64,000 nucleotides of DNA from Erysipelothrix anatis (lineage in GTDB: Bacteria > Bacillota_I > Bacilli_A > Erysipelotrichales > Erysipelotrichaceae). Positions 25,882-34,015 of the stretch are shown here, one piece after another. Under the pieces are notes generated by a model. That model was given only the letters and a program-made list of their open reading frames with translations. It made no database searches and had not been told where the DNA came from. The position numbers were made by a program, and so were the translations under genes. The stretch is from the NCBI RefSeq assembly GCF_009828745.1, contig NZ_WTSX01000008.1:40516-104515 (forward strand), written 5' to 3'. Each line of letters begins with the position of its first letter. Within the stretch, counting starts at the first letter, position 1.

Positions 25882-27218
25882 TAGATTAAACCCCGTTCTA
25901 TGAGTGCTGCGCGTGCATTATCTGCGGCTTCAAAATCCTTTGATTGTTTGGCCTCATTCCATTCCGCAAAAAGTCCTTTATCCGATTCTGTAAGGGTGAT
26001 TCTTGGAATTTTTATCCCCAGGATATTTATCATTTTTTCTACCGTTTGTACATAATCACTTACCACTTGCGCATCAATTTCCTTCGTTCGTAAGGCTTGA
26101 TTGAGAACTTTCACTGCATCAAAGAGAACCATTGTCGCATTCGCCACATTCATGTCATCTTTTAATGCATCTAAAAACGCATCATATAAAGCAACATCAT
26201 AACCTTCCATAATTTCAGCATTAGCAAGTTCCAAGGCGATATACGCTTTGTTGAGACCTTGTTCAATTTTTTGAAGTTCTTTACGCGATTGTTCCACAAG
26301 CGCATCAGTTATATTGAGGACGAGTCGATAGTGTGTTGATAAGAGTACCCAACGTGTAAGATTAGAACCCAATGTATCAATATACTCTTGAGCCCATTGA
26401 ACATTCCCCAAAGATTTGCTCATTTTAGCCCCATCAAGATTCAACATTGCATTATGAACCCAATAGTTCGCTAAATCATGATTATGAATTGCTTTAGATT
26501 GTGCTGATTCGTTTTCATGGTGTGGGAATTTCAAATCCTGACCACCACCGTGAATATCAATACGCTCTTGCTTAAATTCATCATTTATCATAACGACACA
26601 CTCAGTATGCCACCCAGGACGTCCTTTTCCCCAGGGTGAATCCCATTTGATACCGTCATCATTCGTAAACTTCCATAAGGCAAAATCAAGGGGGTTTTCT
26701 TTATTAGTATTTTCTTCGATTCTCGCACCAACCATTAAATCTTCAATACGTTGCGAGGAGATTTCTCCATAATCTTTAACTTTCGTTACTCGGAAATAAA
26801 CGTCGCCATTGGCTTCATAAGCAAATCCTTTATCGACAAGCTCTGCGATAAACTCAATGATTCGATCCATTGTTTCAGTTACTTTAGGTGTTGCATCGAT
26901 TCCTTCTGCATGTAATTCAGTACGAACTTTATTATAGGCATCAATGTAACGTTGCGTAATAACCGTTTCATCAACACCTTCATGTTGTGCTTTTTTAATA
27001 ATGTTATCGTCAACATCCGTAAAGTTCGACACCATCTTCACGTCGTAGCCAATTGCATCAAGAATGCGTCGTAGCAAATCGAAAACAACAATCGGTCTTG
27101 CATTTCCAATATGGGGGTGATTGTACACTGTTGGTCCACAGACATACATCATCACTTTGCCAGGTTCAATCGGGCTAAATGTTTCTATTTTATTATGTTT
27201 TGAATTGTATAGTTTCAT
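25881..27218 (-). CDS. cysS: Cysteine-tRNA ligase
   Basis: 445 aa class I synthetase. MYVCGPTVYNHPHIGNARP combines the first zinc Cys with the HIGH motif; the KMSKS motif is KMSKSLGN; the zinc-site WHTECVVM and GGGQDLKFPHHENE are intact. I looked for a T-box leader in the 159 bases upstream and see none. First gene of cysS-mrnC-rlmB(-sigma). Confidence 0.97.
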   Translation of the reverse strand: MKLYNSKHNKIETFSPIEPGKVMMYVCGPTVYNHPHIGNARPIVVFDLLRRILDAIGYDVKMVSNFTDVDDNIIKKAQHEGVDETVITQRYIDAYNKVRTELHAEGIDATPKVTETMDRIIEFIAELVDKGFAYEANGDVYFRVTKVKDYGEISSQRIEDLMVGARIEENTNKENPLDFALWKFTNDDGIKWDSPWGKGRPGWHTECVVMINDEFKQERIDIHGGGQDLKFPHHENESAQSKAIHNHDLANYWVHNAMLNLDGAKMSKSLGNVQWAQEYIDTLGSNLTRWVLLSTHYRLVLNITDALVEQSRKELQKIEQGLNKAYIALELANAEIMEGYDVALYDAFLDALKDDMNVANATMVLFDAVKVLNQALRTKEIDAQVVSDYVQTVEKMINILGIKIPRITLTESDKGLFAEWNEAKQSKDFEAADNARAALIERGLI

Positions 27219-27324
27219 GGGACCTCCAGTAATATGTATCGTTATACATTTCTATAGTGTTAAGTATACACCATTGCAGTCTATCTTTCCTACTTTGATT
27301 GTATTCTTCTTTTGGATTTATAGG

Positions 27325-27356
27325 CAAAAAAAAGATACAGCAGACGCTGTATCTTT
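27325..27356 (-). terminator. gapA terminator
   Basis: Perfect 11-bp stem AAAGATACAGC / GCTGTATCTTT with a 4-base loop and eight T. Confidence 0.93.
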
Positions 27357-27376
27357 AAAGGTTAATTGTCTATCAG

Positions 27377-28381
27377 TTAGAATTTTGAAGCAACGTGGTG
27401 TGCTGTACGTACTAATTGGTTTGTATATGACATTTCGTTGTCATACCATGCAGCAACTTTAACCAAGTTTACACCACCAAGTGTTGTAACTTTAGTTTGT
27501 GTTGCGTCAAATAGTGAACCGTAAGCCATACCGATTACGTCTGATGATACGATTGGATCTTCAGTATATCCGTATGATTCGTTAACTGCTGCTTTCATAG
27601 CTGCGTTAATTGATTCTACTGTTACGTCTTTTTCAACAACAGCAACAAGTTCTGTGATTGAACCTGTGATAACTGGAACACGGTGTGCTCCACCATCTAA
27701 TTTACCTTGTAACTCAGGGATTACTAAACCGATTGCTTTAGCTGCTCCTGTTGAGTTAGGAATGATGTTTTCTGCTGCTGCACGAGCACGACGTAAATCA
27801 CCTTTTGGATGAGGACCGTCTAATGTGTTTTGGTCGTTTGTGTAAGCATGAATTGTTGTCATTGTTCCACTTACGATACCAAATTGGTCTTGTAATACTT
27901 TAGCCATTGGAGCTAAGCAGTTTGTTGTACATGAAGCACCTGAGATGATTGTTTCTGAACCGTCTAAGATGTCGTGGTTTGTGTTGTAAACAACTGTTTT
28001 GATGTTTCCTGTTGCTGGAGCTGAAATGATAACTTTACGTGCTCCTGCTTCAAGGTGAAGTCCAGCTTTTTCTTCAGTTGTGAAGATTCCTGTACTTTCG
28101 ATAACTACGTCGATTCCTAATTCTTTCCAAGGTAAGTTTTTAGGATCACGTTCGCTAAGAACTTTGATTTCTTTTCCGTCGATTACGAATGCACCGTCTT
28201 TAACTTCGATTTCTTTATCGAAACGTCCTTGTGCTGAATCATATTTTAACAAGTGAGCTAATGTTGCTGCATCTGTTAAATCGTTGATTGCTACGATTTC
28301 CATATCTTCTGAACCGATCATTAAGCGTGTTGCCAAACGTCCAATACGGCCAAAACCGTTAATTGCTACTTTTACTGCCAT
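27377..28381 (-). CDS. gapA: Glyceraldehyde-3-phosphate dehydrogenase, type I
   Basis: 334 aa NAD-dependent glycolytic enzyme. NAD-binding [11 protein letters not shown] at the N-terminus, active-site [12 protein letters not shown], the phosphate-site [16 protein letters not shown] and C-terminal [11 protein letters not shown]. It is monocistronic with a consensus promoter, a good RBS (AAGGAGG) and a strong terminator, consistent with high expression. Confidence 0.97.
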   Translation of the reverse strand: MAVKVAINGFGRIGRLATRLMIGSEDMEIVAINDLTDAATLAHLLKYDSAQGRFDKEIEVKDGAFVIDGKEIKVLSERDPKNLPWKELGIDVVIESTGIFTTEEKAGLHLEAGARKVIISAPATGNIKTVVYNTNHDILDGSETIISGASCTTNCLAPMAKVLQDQFGIVSGTMTTIHAYTNDQNTLDGPHPKGDLRRARAAAENIIPNSTGAAKAIGLVIPELQGKLDGGAHRVPVITGSITELVAVVEKDVTVESINAAMKAAVNESYGYTEDPIVSSDVIGMAYGSLFDATQTKVTTLGGVNLVKVAAWYDNEMSYTNQLVRTAHHVASKF

Positions 28382-28411
28382 AGTCTATAAATCCTCCTTA
28401 TTGACCTTTAT

Positions 28412-28439
28412 ATTATATACCATTGGTATCTATTGTCAA
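28412..28439 (-). promoter_or_regulatory. gapA promoter
   Basis: Minus-strand TTGACA (28434-28439), 16-bp spacer, TATAAT (28412-28417). Confidence 0.88.
28417..28429. promoter_or_regulatory. Palindrome ATACC-ATT-GGTAT within the gapA promoter
   Basis: Perfect 5-3-5 inverted repeat filling the spacer between -35 and -10, a position where a repressor would block polymerase. No regulator gene adjoins it, so this is a candidate operator only. Confidence 0.4.
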
Positions 28440-28458
28440 TTGTGATACTGCTATCAAT

Positions 28459-29337
28459 CTAGTAAAAATCCCTATTCCATAGTGGCTTTCCGAACGCATT
28501 GAAGCCAGAGTATGAACTAATAATTTTTATGTGAAACAGGCGTTCAAATAATTGTTTATCATTTATACGGGCTAAAAGAAAGTGTTTCTTAACTCTTTTC
28601 GCATCTGGAATGAGTCGATTAATATGTTCAGAAACAGATGTTTGAAGAATAATCCGCGATTTCCCTCTTGATAGAAATGACAGCATTCTTAACAAGTGTC
28701 CACTCTTTTCATAGATACATTCTCGTATTTTCATGAAACTACCTTTGTTCTCATAGATTGCATAGCCAACAAGAATCCCATTCTCGCTAAATCCAATAAT
28801 CCCACCACGAATCGAATCTAATTCTTTCTTCATGGCTTCGAAACTTGATGCATCACGAATAAAGTATCCAGTAAAATGCTTCATAAAACGATTATAAACA
28901 CTCACTAAATCTTGATTCACGGGATCCAAAACAATTCCCTCAACACCTAACTCAGGAAGCGATGATGCTTGAATGTTGTACTCCATTATTTCTACTACAG
29001 GCTCAAATCCGATAGCTTCATATTTTCGTGCGTCGCTCGATTGGAGCAAGGTCACCAACTCTTCATGCGATGATGCCGCAACAAGTTCTTCCAAGATTGT
29101 TTCATCTTCATCTTCTATATCGATGATATATGAAGCTTTCAACCGTTTACCATGAAGTTCGAGTACTTTAGGCATAATGACTGCATGACCCATTTTACTG
29201 GATTCATTTTGAAACACAAACGTATTGTCATGCGTCAAAAAGGATCCGATTGCTATCGAATCCACATTTTCATGGACCTCTCGTTCAAACTTAGCTTTTA
29301 GATCAGCAAGATCTGTTGGGTTTGCATGGCGCAACAT
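28459..29337 (-). CDS. GNAT-family acetyltransferase, Eis-like
   Basis: 292 aa, longer than a single GNAT domain. An N-terminal part of uncertain fold (IAIGSFLTHDNTFVFQ, HAVIMPKVLELHGKRLKASYI) precedes a GNAT-like segment (IIGFSENGILVGYAIYENKG) and a C-terminal region ending WNRDFY. The layout resembles two-domain Eis-type acetyltransferases, but the identification is by overall pattern only and the acceptor is unknown. RBS GGAGG precedes the ATG; it is 18 bases downstream of the small membrane-protein gene and probably co-transcribed. Confidence 0.55.
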   Translation of the reverse strand: MLRHANPTDLADLKAKFEREVHENVDSIAIGSFLTHDNTFVFQNESSKMGHAVIMPKVLELHGKRLKASYIIDIEDEDETILEELVAASSHEELVTLLQSSDARKYEAIGFEPVVEIMEYNIQASSLPELGVEGIVLDPVNQDLVSVYNRFMKHFTGYFIRDASSFEAMKKELDSIRGGIIGFSENGILVGYAIYENKGSFMKIRECIYEKSGHLLRMLSFLSRGKSRIILQTSVSEHINRLIPDAKRVKKHFLLARINDKQLFERLFHIKIISSYSGFNAFGKPLWNRDFY

Positions 29338-29355
29338 AGAATACCTCCAAATCGA

Positions 29356-29628
29356 TTAGTTTTTATCGTCTACTTCATGTTCGGTAAATTCAACATCAAT
29401 GACATCACCTTTAGGTCGTTGCGTTGATTGATTTTGATACTGTGAATTGCTTTGGTTGTTTGTATACTGCGTATATTGTTGATTTTGTTGTGGTTGTTTT
29501 TCTCGACGGATTACGCCAAAAACTCTCAGAATTGTGTAGACTAACCAAATGACTAGAAATATTCCCACTAACTGCGGCAATAACATCACAAAAACCACCA
29601 TAATTAGTAATAAAAATAAATAACTCAT
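29356..29628 (-). CDS. Small membrane protein with Gln/Asn-rich tail
   Basis: 90 aa, family not recognised. One long or two short hydrophobic helices (about residues 2-37) are followed by a basic patch (RREK), a Gln/Asn/Tyr-rich low-complexity stretch (about 45-70) and an acidic end (DVIDVEFTEHEVDDK). The end resembles the C-terminal acidic tails of small Bacillota membrane proteins. The ATG at 29628 has AGGTGG ahead; an ATG 7 codons earlier contains this RBS and has none itself. An extended -10 (TGATATAAT, 29648-29655) lies just upstream. Confidence 0.65.
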   Translation of the reverse strand: MSYLFLLLIMVVFVMLLPQLVGIFLVIWLVYTILRVFGVIRREKQPQQNQQYTQYTNNQSNSQYQNQSTQRPKGDVIDVEFTEHEVDDKN

Positions 29629-29702
29629 AATATACCACCTTTCGCACATTATATCATGAAAAAACAGATGCCAGAGTGTTTATCGCAACATTCACGCAAC
29701 CA

Positions 29703-30218
29703 TCACATAATGTAGTCTTTAGCGAGGATTGCATACATCTCAATATCGACATAATGTCCTCGTTCAAACTCATAATCACGTAATAGTCCCTCACGCACAA
29801 ATCCATTTTTTTCGAGGACCCGACGCGAACCAATGTTTAAAGGATCAATTACCGCTTGAACACGATTGTAGTAATATTGATTAAAGCAGTGATAAAGTAC
29901 CGTCTGAATTGCATCAGTCATGATTCCTTTTCCCCAATATGCTTTATCTAATTGATATCCCATTTCAACTCGGTTATTTTTAGGGTCAAATCCAAAAACA
30001 CCAATGTTTCCAATGTACATATCATGTTCATCAGCAATAACCCATCTAAAGCCAGTTTTTGTTGCCGACAGTTCATGAAACCAATCAAGTTCATGATGCG
30101 CTTGTTCAATACTTGTATATGCTTCCGTTCCGTAATATTCCATGACATCCTCGTCACAGGATACCTCAAAAAGACGTTGGGCATCGGAAGGCTTTGCTTC
30201 TCGTAATGTAAAAATCAT
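29703..30218 (-). CDS. GNAT-family N-acetyltransferase (RimJ/RimL type)
   Basis: 171 aa. Typical RimJ/RimL features: FTLREAKPSDAQRLF at the start, IGNIGVFGFDPKNNRVEMGY, the acetyl-CoA loop AYWGKGIMTDAI, and NIGSRRVLEKNGFVREG with the conserved Asn. The ATG at 30218 gives the family N-terminus, with AAGGAG somewhat distant (12 bases); an in-frame GTG at 30242 is the alternative. It follows the whiA terminator. The substrate is unknown; ribosomal-protein or antibiotic acetylation are both possible. Confidence 0.85.
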   Translation of the reverse strand: MIFTLREAKPSDAQRLFEVSCDEDVMEYYGTEAYTSIEQAHHELDWFHELSATKTGFRWVIADEHDMYIGNIGVFGFDPKNNRVEMGYQLDKAYWGKGIMTDAIQTVLYHCFNQYYYNRVQAVIDPLNIGSRRVLEKNGFVREGLLRDYEFERGHYVDIEMYAILAKDYIM

Positions 30219-30249
30219 TTCGTAATGATGTCTCCTTGTCACGTAATTC

Positions 30250-30280
30250 TAAAGAAGTCTTAAGCATTGCTTAAGACTTC
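30250..30280 (-). terminator. Terminator of rapZ-yvcK-whiA
   Basis: Perfect 12-bp stem GAAGTCTTAAGC / GCTTAAGACTTC with a 3-base loop, six bases past the whiA stop; only a short T tract (TTT) follows. Confidence 0.75.
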
Positions 30281-30285
30281 ACTAC

Positions 30286-31230
30286 CTATTGTTCTGATTC
30301 TTCGATTTTACCAGCTAACTCAATCAGCTTTTTAAAGCGATGTTGTAGTCCTGATTTACTAATGGGTTCATTATACTTTTCATGATAGAGGTCGATAAGC
30401 TCATTGAGGCTTGTCTCAGGGTTTTCCATACGCAAATCTCCAACCTGAATGAGGCGTTCTTCAATATGACTGTATCGATTATGTTCGATTAACTTTTGAA
30501 TGGCATCAATTTGTGCATTCCCCGCTTTTATTGTTTTTACTTCATTCGCAACTTCGCAGTTATCAAGGCGAGTTAGAGAATTTCTAAAATCTCGTTGAAT
30601 ACGAACATCTTCAAATTCAAGTGTTTTTGAATGTGCTCCTGTTATTTTTAAGAAGTCTGCTATTTGGTCTGCTGCTTTGACATAAACAATGTAGCGTCCA
30701 CGACGTTCGGTAACCTTCGCACCGATATCAAACATTTTCATTAAACGCATGATATAGCGAGATAGCGATTCTTCAGCCGTTGAGACTTCTAGATGATAGT
30801 TAGCGGTTGTAGGAGCATTAATGCTACCACTCGCTAAGAAAGCTCCTGCTAGATAAGCTTTTGCACAACACTCTTTGAGCGTTATGATTTTAGACGGTGT
30901 TTCTCGCATCCCTTTGGATGAATAGATTCCCACATCTTCTAAAATCTCAATGCCCTTTTCTAAAACTCGCAAGACGTAAACGTTACTCTTGTTGAGTCTT
31001 TGTTTTCGTACCACTGTTAATTCGATTTGAACTTCGTACCGATTCTTAATTATTTGATACATTCGTTTTGCAATCGCTGCATTTTCTGTTTCAATTTGTA
31101 ATTGCATCTGCTTATTAACGATCAGCAAATTTGAGTTTATATGCAAAAATGCAGACAATAAAGCACGTTCGCAACATGGCTTGAACGGGACGGTAGTTAT
31201 TTCATGTTTTACTTCACTGCTAAAGGACAT
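30286..31230 (-). CDS. whiA: DNA-binding protein WhiA
   Basis: 314 aa. Degenerate LAGLIDADG-homing-endonuclease-like N-terminal domain (SFSSEVKHEITTVPF, CCAKAYLAGAFLASGSIN) joined to a C-terminal helix-turn-helix (PETSLNELIDLYHEKY, then PISKSGLQHRFKKL). In non-sporulating Firmicutes it affects cell division and chromosome segregation. It overlaps the yvcK end by 22 nt in the conserved rapZ-yvcK-whiA order. Confidence 0.95.
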   Translation of the reverse strand: MSFSSEVKHEITTVPFKPCCERALLSAFLHINSNLLIVNKQMQLQIETENAAIAKRMYQIIKNRYEVQIELTVVRKQRLNKSNVYVLRVLEKGIEILEDVGIYSSKGMRETPSKIITLKECCAKAYLAGAFLASGSINAPTTANYHLEVSTAEESLSRYIMRLMKMFDIGAKVTERRGRYIVYVKAADQIADFLKITGAHSKTLEFEDVRIQRDFRNSLTRLDNCEVANEVKTIKAGNAQIDAIQKLIEHNRYSHIEERLIQVGDLRMENPETSLNELIDLYHEKYNEPISKSGLQHRFKKLIELAGKIEESEQ

Positions 31231-32168
31231 CCTAATGCCTCCAAAACTTCTTTGAATCCTTTTTCTACTTTATCATGATCATGACGGATTCGATTATTAT
31301 CAAAATGCAATAAATCTTGTTGTAGAACAGGATAGGTATGATTTTGTGTTCTAAAGAGAACTGGGTAACTATTTTCTTCTTCGTAATGTTCCAAGACTTC
31401 TTTTGAAATTGGATCTGAAGCTGCTACGACTAGATCAAGTGATGCATCAATGTGTTTGAGAATCGCATTAACATGATCTTCAGCAGTATAGCCATCAGTT
31501 TCTCCAGGTTGGCTCATTGCGTTACAGTAATATACTTTTTTTGCTTTCGTTTGGCGAATGGCTTCTTTAATTTCGGGAATGATGAGATTTGGTAAAATCG
31601 ATGTATATACAGACCCCACACCCATCACTATTACGTCCGCTTCCATAATTGCTGCAACAGCATTCTCTGTTGCTTTCACATCGACATCATAGTAGACATG
31701 ATCAATGGTGTTACTATACTTAGGAATATTGGATTCTCCACGTACAATGGTGCCATCTTCCATACGCGCACATAGGGTAATAAAATCCATTGATGCTGGG
31801 ATAACTTCCCCTTTGACATTGAGAACTTGTGACAACTGCGTGATGACTTCCATAAAGTTTCCAGATGCTGTTGCAAGCGCGGTGAAAATTAAGTTGCCCA
31901 AATTATGCCCCGCCAGTGACGAGCGTGTTCCTTCATCAAAGCGATAGTTCATAATAACTGAGAGTAACGTTTCTGACTCGGCAAGCGAAAGCATAACGTT
32001 TCGAATATCACCCATTGCGGGTAAATTAAATTCTTCGCGCAAACGCCCTGTACTTCCACCATCATCAGCGACAGTTACGATTGCTTTTAAATTAATTCCT
32101 TCAACGTTCTTAAGTCCGCGAAGCAGTGCAGATTGCCCTTTTCCACCACCGACAACTACAACATTCAT
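31209..32168 (-). CDS. yvcK: YvcK/GlmR family gluconeogenesis and cell-wall factor
   Basis: 319 aa Rossmann-like protein of the CofD family: GGGKGQSALLRGLK at the N-terminus, TVADDGGSTGRLRE, and GDIRNVMLSLA. In B. subtilis the homologue binds UDP-GlcNAc and directs carbon to peptidoglycan precursors. It starts inside the last codons of rapZ (4-nt overlap). Confidence 0.95.
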   Translation of the reverse strand: MNVVVVGGGKGQSALLRGLKNVEGINLKAIVTVADDGGSTGRLREEFNLPAMGDIRNVMLSLAESETLLSVIMNYRFDEGTRSSLAGHNLGNLIFTALATASGNFMEVITQLSQVLNVKGEVIPASMDFITLCARMEDGTIVRGESNIPKYSNTIDHVYYDVDVKATENAVAAIMEADVIVMGVGSVYTSILPNLIIPEIKEAIRQTKAKKVYYCNAMSQPGETDGYTAEDHVNAILKHIDASLDLVVAASDPISKEVLEHYEEENSYPVLFRTQNHTYPVLQQDLLHFDNNRIRHDHDKVEKGFKEVLEALGCPLAVK

Positions 32169-33037
32169 ACTGCTTTTTCGTCCTTCACATCACGATGGTT
32201 TTTGAACGATGTGTAGTCTTTACGGTATTGATCATAGAGCCAATTGACAATTGACACAGAACGGTGTTGCCCCCCTGTACAGCCAATTGCAACGGTTAAT
32301 AAATGTTTGGATTCTTCCACGTATTTATCAAAGGAATAATCCAAAAACGGTTTCAAATATTCTAAATACTCTTGAGTTTTTGGATCATCCAATACGTAGT
32401 TGTAAACTGCGACATCGTTTCCAGTTTTTTCACGAAGTGATTCTTCCCAATATGGATTGTTTAAGAAACGTACATCGAAAACAAGGTCTGCATCTCGCGG
32501 TAAACCTTTACGATACCCAAATGAGATGAAACTAATATTTAGCGTTTGTTTACCTTCAACACTAAAGAAGCGTTGAATTCTTTGTGTTAAATTTTGCGCT
32601 GTTAAGAATGTCGTATCTATGATAATACTTGCGAATGATTTTATTTCTGAAAACTCTGTTATCTCCGCATCAAGTCCTTCTTCCAGGCTATTTGCAAGTC
32701 CTGCCACCACAAGCGGATGGTTACGACGGTTGTATTTGTATCGTAAAAGCAGCTGTTCTTTTGAGGCATCCAGGAAGAGCACCGTAAGTTCGGCATCAAT
32801 ACCTTTTAAACGTTTATAGAATTTAAAAAAATCTTTTGCAGTTACTGATAATGCAACATTTTCATATCCAGGCGTTTTCTTTGCAATAATTTCATCGATA
32901 AGATTATCAATCAAAGCAGCAGGGAAGCGGTCTATGCAATGATAGCCCATGTCTTCTAAGACAGCCATTGCACTGGTTTTTCCTGCGCCTGAAAGTCCGG
33001 TTACTAATACAATTTTTGGTTTATTTAGATGATTCAT
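32165..33037 (-). CDS. rapZ: RNase adapter / nucleotide-binding protein RapZ (YvcJ)
   Basis: 290 aa. Walker A GLSGAGKT at residues 14-21, the YHCIDRFP region, SFGYRKGLPRDADLVFDVRF and the C-terminal IGCTGGQHRSV. In E. coli RapZ tunes glucosamine-6-phosphate synthase RNA; in Bacillus the homologue influences competence gene expression. RBS AGAGGTG. First gene of the operon, with its promoter overlapping the trxB terminator. Confidence 0.95.
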   Translation of the reverse strand: MNHLNKPKIVLVTGLSGAGKTSAMAVLEDMGYHCIDRFPAALIDNLIDEIIAKKTPGYENVALSVTAKDFFKFYKRLKGIDAELTVLFLDASKEQLLLRYKYNRRNHPLVVAGLANSLEEGLDAEITEFSEIKSFASIIIDTTFLTAQNLTQRIQRFFSVEGKQTLNISFISFGYRKGLPRDADLVFDVRFLNNPYWEESLREKTGNDVAVYNYVLDDPKTQEYLEYLKPFLDYSFDKYVEESKHLLTVAIGCTGGQHRSVSIVNWLYDQYRKDYTSFKNHRDVKDEKAV

Positions 33038-33056
33038 ATTAACACCTCTTACCTCT

Positions 33057-33065
33057 ATTATAGCA
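33057..33065 (-). promoter_or_regulatory. Extended -10 promoter of rapZ-yvcK-whiA
   Basis: Minus-strand TGCTATAAT placed immediately after the T tract of the trxB terminator; no clear -35. Confidence 0.5.
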
Positions 33066-33092
33066 AAAATCTAAGGTTATACCTTAGATTTT
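33063..33092 (-). terminator. trxB terminator containing the trxB stop codon
   Basis: Stem AAAATCTAAGGT / ACCTTAGATTTT with a 3-base loop and T5. The TAA stop spans the end of the loop and the distal arm. Confidence 0.88.
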
Positions 33093-34015
33093 AGATTTTG
33101 TATATGGTGGAATGCGTTTTGTGCTGTAATCGCACCATCACTTGTTGCAGTGACGATTTGACGTAGATGCTTTTGAATAACATCACCTGCACCAAAGATT
33201 CCAGGAATGACAGTCTCCAATTGCTCATTTACAATTAAATACCCTTCTTCATCAACCATACCTTCATGATTAGCTAGGAATCCCGTTGCTGGAATCGCAC
33301 CAATATATGGGAAGACTCCTTCCGATGCAACATCTAATTCTACACCGGTTTCAACATCTTTAAATTTGATACCGCCAACTTTTCCTTCGTCTGTAACAAT
33401 GTAGTCTACGGGAACGTGTTTACGGATTACATTAATTTTTGGGTTATTGAGTACTTGACGTTGATTTGCTTCATCACCACGGAATACGTCGCGACGGATT
33501 ACAAGGTCAACTTTATTCGCAAATTGTGTTAAGTATACCGATTCCTCAAGTGCTGAGTTACCACCACCGATAACGACGACATCTTTGTTTTTAAAGAATG
33601 CGCCATCACAAACTGCACAGTATGACAACCCTTTTCCTAAGAGACGTTCATCATCAGCAAAACCTAATGTGCGTTCATTGGTTCCGGTTGCAATAATTAC
33701 AGCATGTGTCTTGTACTCAGTGCCACTCGCTTTAACGATTTTCCATTCCCCTTCATCGATGATTTCTGATACTTCACCATAGATGTATTCAGCTCCGTAA
33801 GCTGTGGAATGTTCAAACATTTTCATGGATAAGTCTACACCTGAAACATTATCGACTCCAGGATAATTACATACGATATCTGTTTTGATCATTTTTCCAC
33901 CAGGTGCTTCATATTCTAACATTGCTGTTTTCAAACCAGCACGCCCAGCGTAGACTGCAGCAGTTAATCCCGCAGGTCCTGCTCCAATGATAATTACATC
34001 ATAGTTATTGTCCAT
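33077..34015 (-). CDS. trxB: Thioredoxin-disulfide reductase
   Basis: 312 aa flavoprotein reducing thioredoxin with NADPH. FAD motif IIIGAGPAGLTAAVYAGRAG, redox-active CAVC in YCAVCDGAFF, NADPH motif VVIGGGNSALEES and C-terminal FGAGDVIQKHLRQI. Its start overlaps the end of the lgt fusion gene by 22 nt. Confidence 0.96.
   Translation of the reverse strand: MDNNYDVIIIGAGPAGLTAAVYAGRAGLKTAMLEYEAPGGKMIKTDIVCNYPGVDNVSGVDLSMKMFEHSTAYGAEYIYGEVSEIIDEGEWKIVKASGTEYKTHAVIIATGTNERTLGFADDERLLGKGLSYCAVCDGAFFKNKDVVVIGGGNSALEESVYLTQFANKVDLVIRRDVFRGDEANQRQVLNNPKINVIRKHVPVDYIVTDEGKVGGIKFKDVETGVELDVASEGVFPYIGAIPATGFLANHEGMVDEEGYLIVNEQLETVIPGIFGAGDVIQKHLRQIVTATSDGAITAQNAFHHIQNLKSKV

Noticed and set aside
27219..27324. 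Possible T-box leader ahead of cysS
   Set aside because: No specifier loop, T-box sequence or antiterminator is visible, and the space is shared with the gapA terminator.
27121..27462. 113-codon plus-strand open frame across cysS start, the intergenic region and the gapA end
   Set aside because: Antisense to two well-supported genes and to the gapA terminator; no RBS or recognisable domain.
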